From Scalesia atractyloides (taxonomy: Eukaryota; Streptophyta; Magnoliopsida; Asterales; Asteraceae), in contig CAMTDV010000030.1 in NCBI GenBank assembly GCA_947069175.1, positions 99,472,411 through 99,536,410 of the forward strand: 64,000 nucleotides of DNA, given 5' to 3'. Numbering within the stretch: position 1 is the first letter of the stretch; every line of letters starts with the position of its first letter. The translations under genes were made by a program, and so were the position numbers. This document shows, piece after piece, positions 1-10,642 of this stretch. Under the pieces are notes generated by a model. The model ran no database searches. It was given only the letters and a program-made list of their open reading frames with translations, and was not told where the DNA came from.

Positions 1-1738
1 AAATAATTTGTTAAGCAAGAAAATCGTTCTGTTCAACCTCGTTATGAAAATGCTTCATATTTGTTTCAATTATTAAGATATAATTTTTAACCTAGTAATT
101 AATATAAATAAATACTAAGATATTTTATGGAACTTTATCTGTAATTTTATTAAATGTTTGAAACATATGTTAAATTAAATAATAATTATCTATAATTAAG
201 GAATTAAGATATAATTTCTAACCTTGTAATTAATATAAATAAATAATAAGATATTTTATGCAACTTTATCTGTAATTCTTAAAAGTTTGAAACATATATT
301 AAATTTTAAATAATAGTTAACTATAATTAAGGATGTCTGGGATAATTACAAGTGTTTCAAAATTGGTTTCTTTTATTATATAGTATTTATATTTTATTTA
401 CAAGATAATGACCACATAAAATAAGTAAAATGTTCTGGAAGGTTTCATAATTGAACGGTCTATAGGTAGTTTTCTCCCCATATTTGTTTAGTATATTTTC
501 CATTAATATGGACAAATTATGATCACAGTCAGTACTTACTATATACGTGTGTGTTTTTAAGCGGAAAATGTTACTTTCAACGCATTAGCTTCAACTAGTG
601 TCTTTTTCTAAAGTATTGTATAATAAAATTAAATTAAAATGGTTACTTAAAGTGTTATGTTTTTTCTGGAGAACCTAAATTCTCAAATTTTAAAAGTCCA
701 ATTTTTTTTAATAATAATTCTTAGATTTTATAGTATAAATAGATCACAAGATGTTTCTGTAGGATTTGAAACCCTAACTTATTAGTTGTTAGACACACTT
801 TAACCACTGGACTTTTAAAACCTATTTAATTCGTTGTTTGTCATCACAGGTTTAATCATCGCCAAACTCTCTGTATATTAATGTCCATATAAAGCATAAT
901 CAAAGTCTCTTAACTTTGGCTTCATAGTAGTTTCGAAAGTGTGTAATTAGGTATCTAATACTTACTATGTAAGCCCATTAAACACTAAAACCCAATTTAA
1001 ACCAATTAGGTATCCAATACTTCCTTTTTTTTTTTTTTTTTATAAATACACTCTTTGTTAAACACTTAAACCAATTAACATTTTATCTATTTATGCCCAT
1101 TAAACACTAAAACCCAATTTAAAGTAAGTCCATTACTCCTTTACTCATAAATATCCATTTGTAAAGTTTAAACCAAGTTAAAATCTGCCCAATAGATTAA
1201 AATTGGGCCAATAGGGGCCGGTCTTTTTCGATTCGCAGCCTAATTTTTTCGAGAATTCTCTGGGTCGGCTGATAATTATTGAATGCGGTACCAAACAACT
1301 CTAGGTTGTGTAAATACAAGGTAAAGCCCCGATTTAACAACATTTATAATCCTTCTAGAAAAATAATAATTCTAAAAAAGTAATACTTCAAAGATATATA
1401 TATATATACTTTCAAACGAGTGGTCAGTTTCAACTGGCCGGTCATAGCTCAAAACTTGGTTGATAGCAAAGGGTGAAGAAAAGCGTTTGTGGAAATCTTG
1501 GTTGATAGCAAAGGGTGAAGACAAGCATTAGGGGAAATAATTGTTGTTAACACTAAATTTGGAAATACTTTTTTCATAGATGTAACACATAAATACATAT
1601 AATATATATTATAATATAAACACAAATAAGTATCATGTGCAATTACCAAAATACCAGACTCTTAAAAGAAATACAATATAAAAAGTATTTAAAATGATGC
1701 CACTGTTAATTGTTCAGTTAGTTGATGTTATTAAACCC
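1..1738. other. AT-rich spacer without recognisable genes
   Basis: I see no convincing coding region here. The stretch is AT-rich with short homopolymer runs, including a T run near 1024-1041. A block beginning gcccattaaacactaaaacc occurs twice, near 972 and 1093, and a short unit beginning ggttgatagcaaagggtgaag is repeated near 1458 and 1499. The few short open frames have no family resemblance and look like chance. It is most likely old, decayed intergenic DNA. Confidence 0.7.
72..334. repeat. Tandem duplication, unit about 130 bp, AT-rich
   Basis: Two adjacent units share the same order of landmarks: attaagatataattt, then taattaatataaataaata, then aagatattttatg, then aactttatctgtaatt, then gtttgaaacata and finally ctataattaagga. 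The first unit spans about 72-205 and the second about 206-334. They differ by several substitutions and small gaps, so the duplication is not recent. No coding potential is seen. Confidence 0.75.
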
Positions 1739-1741
1739 TTA

Positions 1742-2037
1742 GACTGGTGGATGTGGACGGGAGTTTGGGCGTGGTTTGGGGGGCAACGTCAGCTTTTGCA
1801 CCATGGTTTGGCGTTAAGCTGGGCGTGACTCTTTTGGCGTGAGTATTCCGCCTGACGTGAGCGGAGGGAGGGGGGTAAGCTGGCTGGCTTTGGTTGGTTG
1901 GTCCAATATCCACATGGCTGGCCACGCCAAGCTAGGCACGCCACACCACACCTCACTTTTTTTGGAATTGCCTGGTGGAGCCCACCTTCGCCACGTGTCG
2001 TACAATGCCTCCAACCCAAACCCCACATCCTCCAGTC
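1742..2037. mobile_element. Tourist-like MITE (PIF/Harbinger type), 296 bp
   Basis: The element starts gactggtggatgtgg and ends in the inverted form ccacatcctccagtc, giving a terminal inverted repeat of about 15 bases with one mismatch. Further similarity continues inward (gtttgggcg against caacccaaac). The trinucleotide TTA lies directly outside both ends (1739-1741 and 2038-2040), which is the target duplication typical of PIF/Harbinger and Tourist elements. The interior is GC-rich compared with the flanks and has no convincing gene. The longest open frame, about 79 codons, is a compositional shadow. It would be mobilised in trans by a Harbinger transposase, which is not encoded in this window. 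Confidence 0.85.
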
Positions 2038-2040
2038 TTA

Positions 2041-2373
2041 GTCCATTTTATTCTGAAAGTTTTCTAACTAATAATTGAGGTTATTTTTTATTTCTTTGAA
2101 TTATCTAACGTACATGATAATCGTACACTGAATCATACTAATTGGTCTTCCTGTTTACTTTTTAACAAATTAGTTGAAATGTAGAAGATATTAGCCAAAA
2201 ATTAAACTTGTCATGTTTAATTAAATTTGATATCTTGTTATTAAATGATAAGAGAGATTAAATAAAATATGTTTAACTAGAGATGATTTTTTTTTTTTTA
2301 AATTCGAAAATGAAATAAAATACATTAAACTAAAAGTGAACTGAATATTTAGGTAATACATTCTACGATTTTA
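2041..2373. other. AT-rich spacer between two PIF/Harbinger derivatives
   Basis: This stretch is AT-rich with poly-T and poly-A runs (for example near 2288). I recognise no gene, repeat or RNA in it. Confidence 0.6.
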
Positions 2374-2375
2374 AG

Positions 2376-2998
2376 TAGACCATGGTATGGGGGCCGGCCC
2401 ATGTCCGGCCATGCCCGGCGCCGGACCCCCACACCGCCCCCTATGCCCGACCCCAGCCCATCCGTCCCCCATATGCTGCTCTTGCCGCTCCAAATTTGCA
2501 CCGTTTTCAAAAATTATCTGTTGGGGGCAACGACTAGTTCTTAAAAAAATTTGTTTGTTAAACTTTAAATATAATACAACCTCCAATTTTTATACCACAT
2601 TCACCCAAAATCCACCCACTCTTCTCATCAACTTTATAAATCTCTTATCTTTTTTATAAAAAAAAAACATGAATCCTTTCAACCCGAACAACCCGAACCC
2701 GAATCGTAATTTTTATTTTTAGGATTCGTAATTTTATTTTTTTATTTTATGTAATTTTTAAAATTTTATGTAGTGGATCTAATCATCTTGTTTCATGTTT
2801 TATATTTATTTGATATATGTAGTGTTTTTATAAAACTAAATTAATAAAAACTAAAAATTAATTTAATATTAAAGTGGGATATGCCTATCCTCCATCCCTT
2901 TCATTTTTATGGGAGGTCCATCCTTTTGAGAATGGGGATGTGACGCTGACGTAACGATCCATCCCCATAAGGAAGGGCCTTTCCATACCCTCTAGTCT
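2376..2998 (+). mobile_element. Degraded PIF/Harbinger deletion derivative
   Basis: The GC-rich left end (gaccatggtatggggg) is loosely inverted relative to the right end (ccataccctctagtc), as expected for a Harbinger-type element, and TAA follows the right end. Near 2669 the sequence aacatgaatcctttcaaccc, encoding Met-Asn-Pro-Phe-Asn-Pro-Asn-Asn, closely matches the start of the reading frame at 49744 in the second Harbinger-like element. I infer that this is the first codons of the Myb/SANT-like ORF1 left after an internal deletion. A stop follows after about a dozen codons, and no transposase is present. Boundaries are approximate because the terminal repeats have diverged. Confidence 0.55.
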
Positions 2999-3493
2999 AA
3001 GCAACTCTCAAATTTATCGTTTAATAGACTTAACTTGCGATACGTTACGATTTTACTATTTTTATTGATAGTTGTAACTATTATATGATGCACCATCATT
3101 ACTATGGGCTGAATTGTACAAATAATTTGACATGCGTTACACATTTCTATACTTTCATACAGGGCGTAGAGCAGCCAAATCGCTCATGAGTTATTTGAGA
3201 TTGAGTCACTGAAAACTCTAATTGAGCCAATCTTAAACGAGTTCGAGTATCACTTATCTAACTTATCTAGCTGAAGCTGACTGGTAAACCTAAACGAAGT
3301 TTGTTATTTATATAATTTTCATTCACAATAATGAATATATGGGTTGATTTATTCTACAAAGGAGTATAAAAATAAGAAGTATAAGAAGGAACAATAGAGT
3401 GACAAATGTGCATAATCTTGTCTATAAGAGAAAAAAAAACATGTACGTGCAAAAACCTAAACCCCCACCAAAAAAAAAACTGTACCTCACAAA
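2999..3493. other. Spacer left of element A, including its putative target site
   Basis: There is no recognisable gene. The five bases immediately before element A, acaaa (3489-3493), resemble accaa directly after its right end (43611-43615). This 4-of-5 match is a plausible aged target-site duplication. Confidence 0.55.
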
Positions 3494-4384
3494 TGTGACA
3501 ACCCGCAACTTCAGGTTACTACTTTAACCTAACCACAGTTAATTTGGACACACATTTATAGCACTGCATTTAACTAGGATTAGTTAAATGAGTCTACTTT
3601 GGTAATTCGGGGAATTATCGGAACTCACACATGATAACTCTCGAACGTTGGTGACTAACGCGAATAATAATTATAAACTGATGGTTTATACGAAACTTAT
3701 GTGCTGCATGACAAATACGTGAGCTACATGCTTTAAGTGTAAATTGCTTGATATTATGTGCTTCTTGGTGAAAGTTATATAGTTAGGGGGTGTTTAGGGT
3801 ATTTGTGTAACTCTAATAAAAAAAACTCCTGCAACCCTAATCAACTCTCACAATTCACTGTACGACAGTTCATCATCTTCTCCAATCCTTCCCCTAATCT
3901 TTTGGCTACACCAAGATCTCCAATCCTTGATCTTTCAATCTTCCTAGAGTAATCTCTACATTAGTCTAAGGTAATATTTATGTTATGCATGATTATTCTT
4001 GTAACAACTCTAAATTTCGTCGTTACTTCATTTGCAGTATTATTCCCGTTGTATCTCCATTTGTATTCCGAGATTCGTTTATAAGAAGGAGTTTATGTTA
4101 AATAATTATAATTATGGATGTTATATCGTATCTAATCGCTTATTAAATCGCATTGCTAATCTCATCGCATCGCAACTCGCAGTTAATTAAATGGTTTTTT
4201 GTTATTTATGTGTTGTGTATGTTGTGGTTATGATTACGCTCGCTATCGCATCGCTCTCGCACGCTCAAATCGTTAAATCGCACTATTATATCAATATTAA
4301 CGCTTAATATAACTATTTAATACAAACCGAATAGCCAAACGAACCCTTAACGTGAAACAAACGACGAAAACCCAACATTTGGGC

Positions 4385-5472
4385 CAAGTTCGCTCGAACT
4401 TGGTGACACCAAGTTCGGCCGAACTTGACTGGCCCAGCTAAGCTCCCCATTGCCTCAAGTCCGCTCGAACTTAACCTCAAGGAGGTCAAGTTTGGTCGAA
4501 CTTGACTCAACATCTCAAGAATTCCTTAAGTTCGACCGAACTTGACTCCACCAGCTCCCAATTTTGCCTTCGCCTATAAATACTCAGCCCCATTCACTCA
4601 TTTGAACTTGCTGCAACTTTGCCCAGAGCTCCCGAAACCCAAAACCCTCTGTTTTCTAAGTAAGAATCAACCCGATTTCAACTACAATGATGTTCATCAA
4701 CGTTTTACAACAGCTTACAACGATTTTGCACAAGGCATTGCCTTCGTTTTCATCAAATTTCTTCTGTTTACGAAAATCTTCATCTTTTCCCATCAAAACT
4801 TCTGTTTTCACTCAGATCTATACTAGATCTGAGCAAAACCTTTTAAATCCTTGATTTTTACACCATTCGGACTAATGACGTATGTTTCGTTCACTTTTGA
4901 GTGGAACGAGGCGTTATCGAAGCTAGATCTCAGCTCCGGAAGCACAAGGACGAAATCGTCACTTTACACAAGCTGGACTAACCCGTACGAACTTTCAAGT
5001 TCGCCCGGATTAGCCCGAGTTTCTGTAAAATGGCTAAGTTCGCTCCAAAAGACCTCTCCGGCCTAAGCTTTACTCAGTGGCTTAAGGTTGGAGGGATGGA
5101 CACTCGATTTCCTTAGTAAACGACGCGAAAACGCAAGATTTTTGGACCCTAAAACATCAAGCTCGCTCAAGAATCACCCGCACATCAGGTCAAGTTCGAC
5201 CGAACTTGTACCCATTTGGGTCAAGTTCGACCGAACTTGGGTCTTGCGCTTACAAAATCCTCACAAGTTCGCCCGAACTTGCCTAATTTCTTAAGAAACT
5301 ATGCAAGTTCGCCCGAACTTGTCTTTCCAGTAAGATTTTCTTACAAGTTCGCTCGAACTTGACAAGTTTCCTAAGAAACTTACCAAGTTCGACCGAACTT
5401 GCCTCAAATCTCACCAAATCTTAACAAGTTCGCTCGAACTTGTATGTTCACATACAAGTTCGGCCGAACTTG
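4385..5472. repeat. Array of 18-base palindromes in LTR B1
   Basis: About 13 copies of the palindrome CAAGTTCG-NN-CGAACTTG, some with one or two changes, are spread over this part of the solo LTR. The first five lie at 4385-4544, upstream of the TATA box at 4575. Eight more lie at about 5189-5472, downstream in the presumed transcribed leader. The central dinucleotide varies (CT, GG, AC, CC) while the arms are kept. Some neighbours are joined by self-complementary spacers, for example tgtatgttcacataca at 5441-5456. Confidence 0.85.
4575..4582 (+). promoter_or_regulatory. TATA box of LTR B1
   Basis: The motif TATAAATA lies about 30 bases downstream of the last upstream palindrome. It has the same setting as TATAAATA at 10866 in the 5' LTR of B2. 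I infer that this is the RNA polymerase II promoter of family B. Confidence 0.6.
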
Positions 5473-6579
5473 TCTACTGCTCAACCCAAACTTAACCGTT
5501 TCAGCAAATCGGAAGACTGATGCACTTCTGTTCGTTTACAGGCTGATCTGGCGCTCTCCGCAACTCTTCTCAGATCTCTAATCTCACCTAAGCGCACCGA
5601 CTGTGAGTATACTTGACCCGTTTTCGCTTTAATGCACGATTTGGGTGTTACATACGTTCCTCTATCAAAATCACTTCACAACTCAAACTGTTTATCACAC
5701 GCGAATAATCTGATTATGTATGCTCAATACGTGATACTAGAAACATGTGACTAGGACTTATTTTCGTTAACTTGCCTTCTTAGCTAGTATGGTACTATAG
5801 TGTGGCTAACACCCGACGGGCCTAGTTAGGATGGATGCGCAAGTATTCTCACGGTAGTTAGCATGAGAAATAAGCCTATGTTTATCTGTGTGATGTGTTT
5901 TGGTGTATCATGGTATGTAATTGGACTATTTCGCGAACGCTTTCTCTATTATGCTAGTATTACTAAAACCTGTATGCTCACCTTTACTTAATTGTATTGA
6001 CTCGTATTTTTACGTATGTAACAGGTTGAGGATTTAGCTTGGATGCTTTGGATATTGTTTGCTTAGATTAGTTCGTTTTGTTTAGTTTCCAAATGTAATA
6101 AATCTAGGAAAAATCGAACCCGATTAGTTTTGTGGGAAAAACAAGTTTCTGTAATGATTATTTTGAAATATTGTGTTTAATGGTATGGGACGTTAAATGT
6201 TAAATGATGTTGATAGATAATTGTTATGGAATTCTCATGAGACAATCTGGTCACCTAGTGCCACTAACACTGATGTTTCCGCCATCGGTTGGGGTGTGAC
6301 AATTCTTGTCTTCTTGTTTGAATGAAAACCCTTGATGTCCAAACATGTGATCTATAGCTTAGTTGATAGTTTTAATTGAGTATGTGGTTGTTCGTGAATG
6401 TATGTGAATCATGGCCTGATAACTTGATACAACTGTTATGTCGGAATTGCTAAACTGTTAGTCTAATTCATAGCATGATGATGAATAAGGATAAGGCATG
6501 ATCGTACTGTAAGTAACTGTTCTATTGAAAACTACGATTTTAACTTCGTTTAATTCTGTGCATATGTTGTTAGTCCGGA

Positions 6580-7050
6580 GATAAAAGTTCAGGGCTTTGT
6601 GAAGTCACAAGTCCGGGTTTATATGAAAGCATTGAGTCCAAGTTTATTTACTAATCAAAAGGTCCGGGTTTATGAACTATTAAAGATCGACCGAGTTTAG
6701 TATATGTGGGGATGTCCGGATTTGATTAAAACAAATGGCCCGAGTTTAGTGTTTGACATTTGGTCCGAGTTTAATGATTTTTTTTGTTGGGTCCGAGTTT
6801 ATCAAGGAATATTTGGTCCGAGTTTAGTTGGGAGACGGTGTCCAGTTTGCTATGAAATCAAGAGTCCAAGTTTTATCCTCCACACATGAGTCCAAGTTTA
6901 TCCTCCACACATGAGTCCAAGTTTTATCCTCCACACATACATGAGTCCAAGTTTTATCCTCACACATGAGTCCAAGTTTTATGGATTTTGTTGGGTCAGA
7001 GTTTGTAAGGGGATGCCTTGTCCGAGTTTAATAGGTGGGGGTTTGGTTCG
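6580..7050. repeat. Short tandem repeats in the 5' LTR of element A
   Basis: Words of the form gg-tccgagttta or tccaagttta recur at short intervals. Within 6862-6982 there are about five units of roughly 26 bases starting gagtccaagttttatcct and continuing ccacacat. The matching block in the 3' LTR is at about 42180-42690, and it has a different unit order and number. This indicates slippage or unequal exchange after insertion. No protein is encoded convincingly. Confidence 0.75.
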
Positions 7051-8030
7051 AGTTTGTTACATGTTGCATGAAAAACACCTAACGTACCACTGTGTGTTAC
7101 TGTATGTATGTTCAGTCTTATATGATGAAATCTGTAAACGATAATCACAAAGGACCTTGTTGTTTGAACACTTAGGGTATAGCAAACAGTCTACTTGAAT
7201 GCATACTTATACGTTATTGCACATAGGTCACGTGTAACGGACTAAACATATTATCAACGCGTAGAAGCACAATAACTGTAATCGAGCAAACTAAGGTGAG
7301 TGCACTACTCGTACACAAGCATGCGTCCCGGTTGGGGACAAACTACTATTCCTTGGTGGAATACTTTTATAATTGTTGTAGTTTAATGTCGATGTTAATT
7401 AATAAACTCAAACTCTATCATGGAAAGTCCCTACTTACATACCGAACTAGTTGCCTGGAGGGCAACGGGCTATTAGTTGATAACGCTATTATGCTTGACA
7501 AACCTCACACCGAGCCTTGGAAGACGGGCGTGAACTAATGACCTTAACACGTTGATCAATGATGATAGACATTGATGGGGCACCAAAAACAGAACAGTCA
7601 ATCGGTACTGAGTTTATTAGTCGTAACATGTCTTTAAACTAAACACCTACTGGTTTTATGTTAAACAAAACTGTGAACTCGCCGTCCTTATCGCTGATAC
7701 ACTTGTTTTCTGCATGCTTGCAGGTCGTTAGATTTTTGGCATGGGAACTTGCGGTCTGTGGAGCTGGAGTGTCATGGGTCGAGATGTTTGTTTGCGAACA
7801 TTTAATAACTTATGTTTTAACATATTTTGATTTCACTTGTTGAACCGGTTACATTGCTTCCGCTGAAACATATGTTTTGGGAATTATTTAATTTGAACCT
7901 TACTCTTCATGACTTGTTATAATGAGTTGTTTATAATATCTACTGTTAGTTCAGCGTAATTAGTGGCTAGATCCTGGTACGTCACACGCCTAGCGATAAA
8001 ACTCCGTAGGTGGTAATTTGGGGTGTGACA

Positions 8031-8050
8031 GTTTAGTATCAGAGCCACTG
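8031..8050 (+). promoter_or_regulatory. Primer binding site of element A (initiator-Met tRNA type), mutated
   Basis: Directly after the LTR end, gtt is followed by TAGTATCAGAGCC. Plant retrotransposons primed by initiator tRNA-Met carry TGGTATCAGAGC here, as elements B2 and C1 in this window do. The single change G to A in the second base is consistent with decay by deamination on the other strand. Confidence 0.8.
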
Positions 8051-8649
8051 GTTATAGTGAACTACATTTTAAAAAGTTTTTGTAAAACCAGACTATAACC
8101 TAATTAGTTCCGAAGGCGACCATGACACTATGCTCCAGATTGCAAGGTTCGTCTTTTATTATCGTACACATTATACATTTAGTACGTACATATGTATTTC
8201 ATTGGTTATAGGCACACACGAAACACCATAGTACGACTTCATGCTTTACATACCTATGCTATGATGGATCATTATCATGGCATGCTTTTAGATCTTTTGT
8301 GATGTCTATCATTTTGACACTACTCACTTTGACATTCAAATATGAGGATCTTTTTACACAAGTTAGGAGGAATTGGGGTAAACATGCAAATCGAATTATC
8401 ATTACGGGTGCACACGTAATAATAATTGGGGATGCATGTGTGTCCCAGTGAGACCCAAATGTGTGTAAAGAGGTTCTAACCCATTATCCGATATAATTGG
8501 AGGTTCGGATATCCATAGGATCCATAGTGATGGTGGACTCCTACCTAATCTTGAACAATACTCTAACTTTTCTTATCTACTTGTGCTGAATATGGAAATA
8601 ATATGCGCTACATATTTTTCTCATGTTAGTACCTTGTGGATGCAGAATC
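8051..8649 (+). other. Untranslated leader of element A
   Basis: This lies between the primer site and the gag start. It has no reading frame of note and no recognisable RNA structure. It is the normal 5' leader of the retrotransposon. Confidence 0.6.
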
Positions 8650-9787
8650 ATGAGTGGATGTGGTGGTGTTAACATGACTCAGGCCCAGATTCAGGCTCTA
8701 GTTAATGAACAGGTGGCCGCAGCTCTAGAAGCGCAACAGCCTCCTCAACCTCGTGCTTGTACCTTTAAGGCTTTCATGGATTGCAAGCCTCACTCCTTTA
8801 ACGGGACGGAAGGAGCAACGGGTCTTCTTCACTGGATTGAGAAGATTGAATCTGTTTTCGAGATGTGTGAGTGTCCCGCCAACAGTCATGTCAGGTACGC
8901 GACCGGGACGTTGGAAGGCAACGCGCTCTTGTGGTGGAATGCGCAGGTCCAGATGCTCGGGTTAGCGGCCGCGAATGCAACCTCGTGGAACAATTTCAAG
9001 ACTTTGATAAGAGAGGAGTACTGTCACAGAGATGACATTCGGAAACTGGAAGTGGAGTATTATAACTTAAGGATGATTGGGTCAGAGATTGAGGCTTACA
9101 CAAAGAGATCCAACGACTTAGCTAGTCTTTGTCCCGGCATGTCCGAGCCTGCTTACAAGCGAATTGAGCTTTATCTCAAGGGTCTAGCTCCGAAGATCCA
9201 GAGTTTGGTAACTTCAGCAAACCTACCCACGATTCAACAAGTTATTCGGCTGGCTCATCGCCTCACAGATCAAGCAGTCGAGCAGGGCAAGCTGACCCAG
9301 CGAAACGCTACTGTTGCTAACACACCGAACGATAACAAGCGTAAGTAGAATGATTCAGAAAAAGCCACTAACTCGAGCCAACAACAGAAGAAGGCTGAAA
9401 ACAACAACCGTAACTTCAACTAGCCTCCTATTACTGAACAGAATCAGGGTTTCAATCAGAATCAGAGTTCGTATGCGGGTAAACGGCCAAAGTGTAACAA
9501 GTGCAACTATCATCATCGCGGGTAGTGCACTCGAGCATGTCACAGGTGTGACAAGGTGGGTCATATGGCTAAGGATTGAAGGGCTCCATTCCCAAAGCTA
9601 CAACAGCAACAGCAGCCGCAGCAGCAACAACAGAGGCAACAGCCATAACAATAGAAAGGTAACCGAAAGAGCTGCTTTCAGTGTGGAAGTGAGGATCACT
9701 TCAAGAAGGATTGCCCACAATTGAACCAGAACGCCAACAACGCAGGGAACAACAACAACAAAACTGGGAACAATAACAACAATGGGG
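8650..9787 (+). pseudogene. gag: Element A gag with zinc knuckles, disabled by stops
   Basis: Gag forms the particle and binds the RNA genome. The frame from Met at 8650 gives a typical Ty3/gypsy capsid region: a FNGTEGATGLLHW motif, then VRYATGTL, LLWWNA, and ending in a basic NDNKRK. The first stop is at about 9346. Reading on in the same frame, a nucleocapsid region follows with CNKCNYHH, CHRCDKVGHMAKD and CFQCGSEDHFKKDC (CX2CX4HX4C knuckles), interrupted by at least five stops. Most of these stops replace Gln codons (CAG to TAG, CAA to TAA), so C-to-T decay explains them. The start was chosen because the upstream Met lies in leader-like sequence. Confidence 0.85.
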
Positions 9788-10366
9788 GAAATGACGCTTG
9801 TGGGAAGCATTTACGATTGGTGCGGGGGACGCAAGGAATGATAACAACGTTGTGACCAGTACGTTTTCGGTGAACAATCTTTTCGCTTCTGTTTTATTTG
9901 ATTCCGGTGCCGATTGGAGTTACGTATTCCTAAAGTTCAGTAGGATGCTAGGGTCGGTTCCAACCCCTCTTGGCACTAAACACATTGTAGAATTGGCTGA
10001 CGGACAGTCGATCAAAGCATCTCATGTTCATGTTGGGTGCAAACTCGATCTTTTAGGCCAAGTGTTTGACATTGACCTCCTTCCTGTCACTCTCGGTAGC
10101 TTCGATATAGTTATTGGTATGGATTGGTTGACAAGCATCACGCTGAAATTCTCTGCAAGGAGAAAATTGTTCACATTCCTCTCCCTAGTGGAGATTATCT
10201 ATCTGTTTGAGGCCATCAGAGCGGTGCTATGGTTGGCATCATCTCAGCTATGAAAGCCCAGAAGTGCTTACGGAAGGGCCATTCGGCTATTCTAGCCCTT
10301 GTTACTGATAATCAACTCAAGGAAAAGAAGATAGATGACATTCCAGGCGTTCGTAACTTTTCTGAT
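9788..10366 (+). pseudogene. Element A protease and start of pol, truncated by B2
   Basis: The aspartic protease domain is recognised by LFDSGAD (active-site Asp at about 9900) and by the later IVIGMDWL motif near 10110, both normal for Ty3/gypsy. A one-base shift near 10130 moves the frame right after DWL. In another frame the linker to the reverse transcriptase runs to 10366 (MKAQKCL through GVRNFSD), where family-B LTR sequence begins. The next residues of this gene are found at 30228, apart from about nine codons missing at the junction. Confidence 0.85.
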
Positions 10367-10642
10367 ATTATCGCATCTAATCGCTTATTAAATCGCATCG
10401 CTTATCTCATCGCATTGCAAATCGCAATTGTTTATGTGGTTTTATATTATTTATGGGTTATGTGTGTTTGTGGTTATGTTTACAATCGTTATCGCTCGCA
10501 CTCTCGAATCGCTATATCGCACTATTATGTCAACTATAACGCTTAACGTTTTAATTTAACGCTTAATATAACTATCTAATGCGAACCGAATCACCAAACG
10601 AACACTTAAAGCGAAAAACAAAGGAAATTGAACAACTTAAGT

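Larger units (their letters stand above)
4000..6301 (+). mobile_element. Solo LTR of family B (B1) with perfect target duplication
   Basis: The sequence starts TGTAACAACT and ends GGGGTGTGACA, matching the LTR at 27827-30227 in order and content though clearly diverged. The pentamer attct stands immediately outside both ends (3995-3999 and 6302-6306), and the element-A LTR at 41407-43610 is continuous across the same point. This is therefore an insertion into element A's 5' LTR whose interior was later lost by LTR-LTR recombination. It contains a TATA box and the family-B palindrome array. Confidence 0.93.
3494..8030 (+). repeat. 5' LTR of element A, interrupted by a solo LTR
   Basis: It starts TGTGACAACCCGCAAC and ends GGGGTGTGACA, just before the primer site. 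Without the 2302-bp solo LTR and its duplicated five bases it is about 2.2 kb and aligns along its length with 41407-43610, with only scattered differences by eye. A block rich in repeated tccgagttta words and 26-base tandem units lies at about 6580-7050. A small hairpin (gttgcc-tggag-ggcaac) lies near 7450. No coding region is credible here. Confidence 0.9.

Noticed and set aside
1839..2078. Open frame of 79 codons over the MITE
   Set aside because: It spans the element's inverted ends, with competing frames on both strands and no family resemblance.
4385..5472. Palindromic repeats considered as a CRISPR array
   Set aside because: Spacers are not unique or of constant length, the repeats are true palindromes inside an LTR, and the genome is a plant's.
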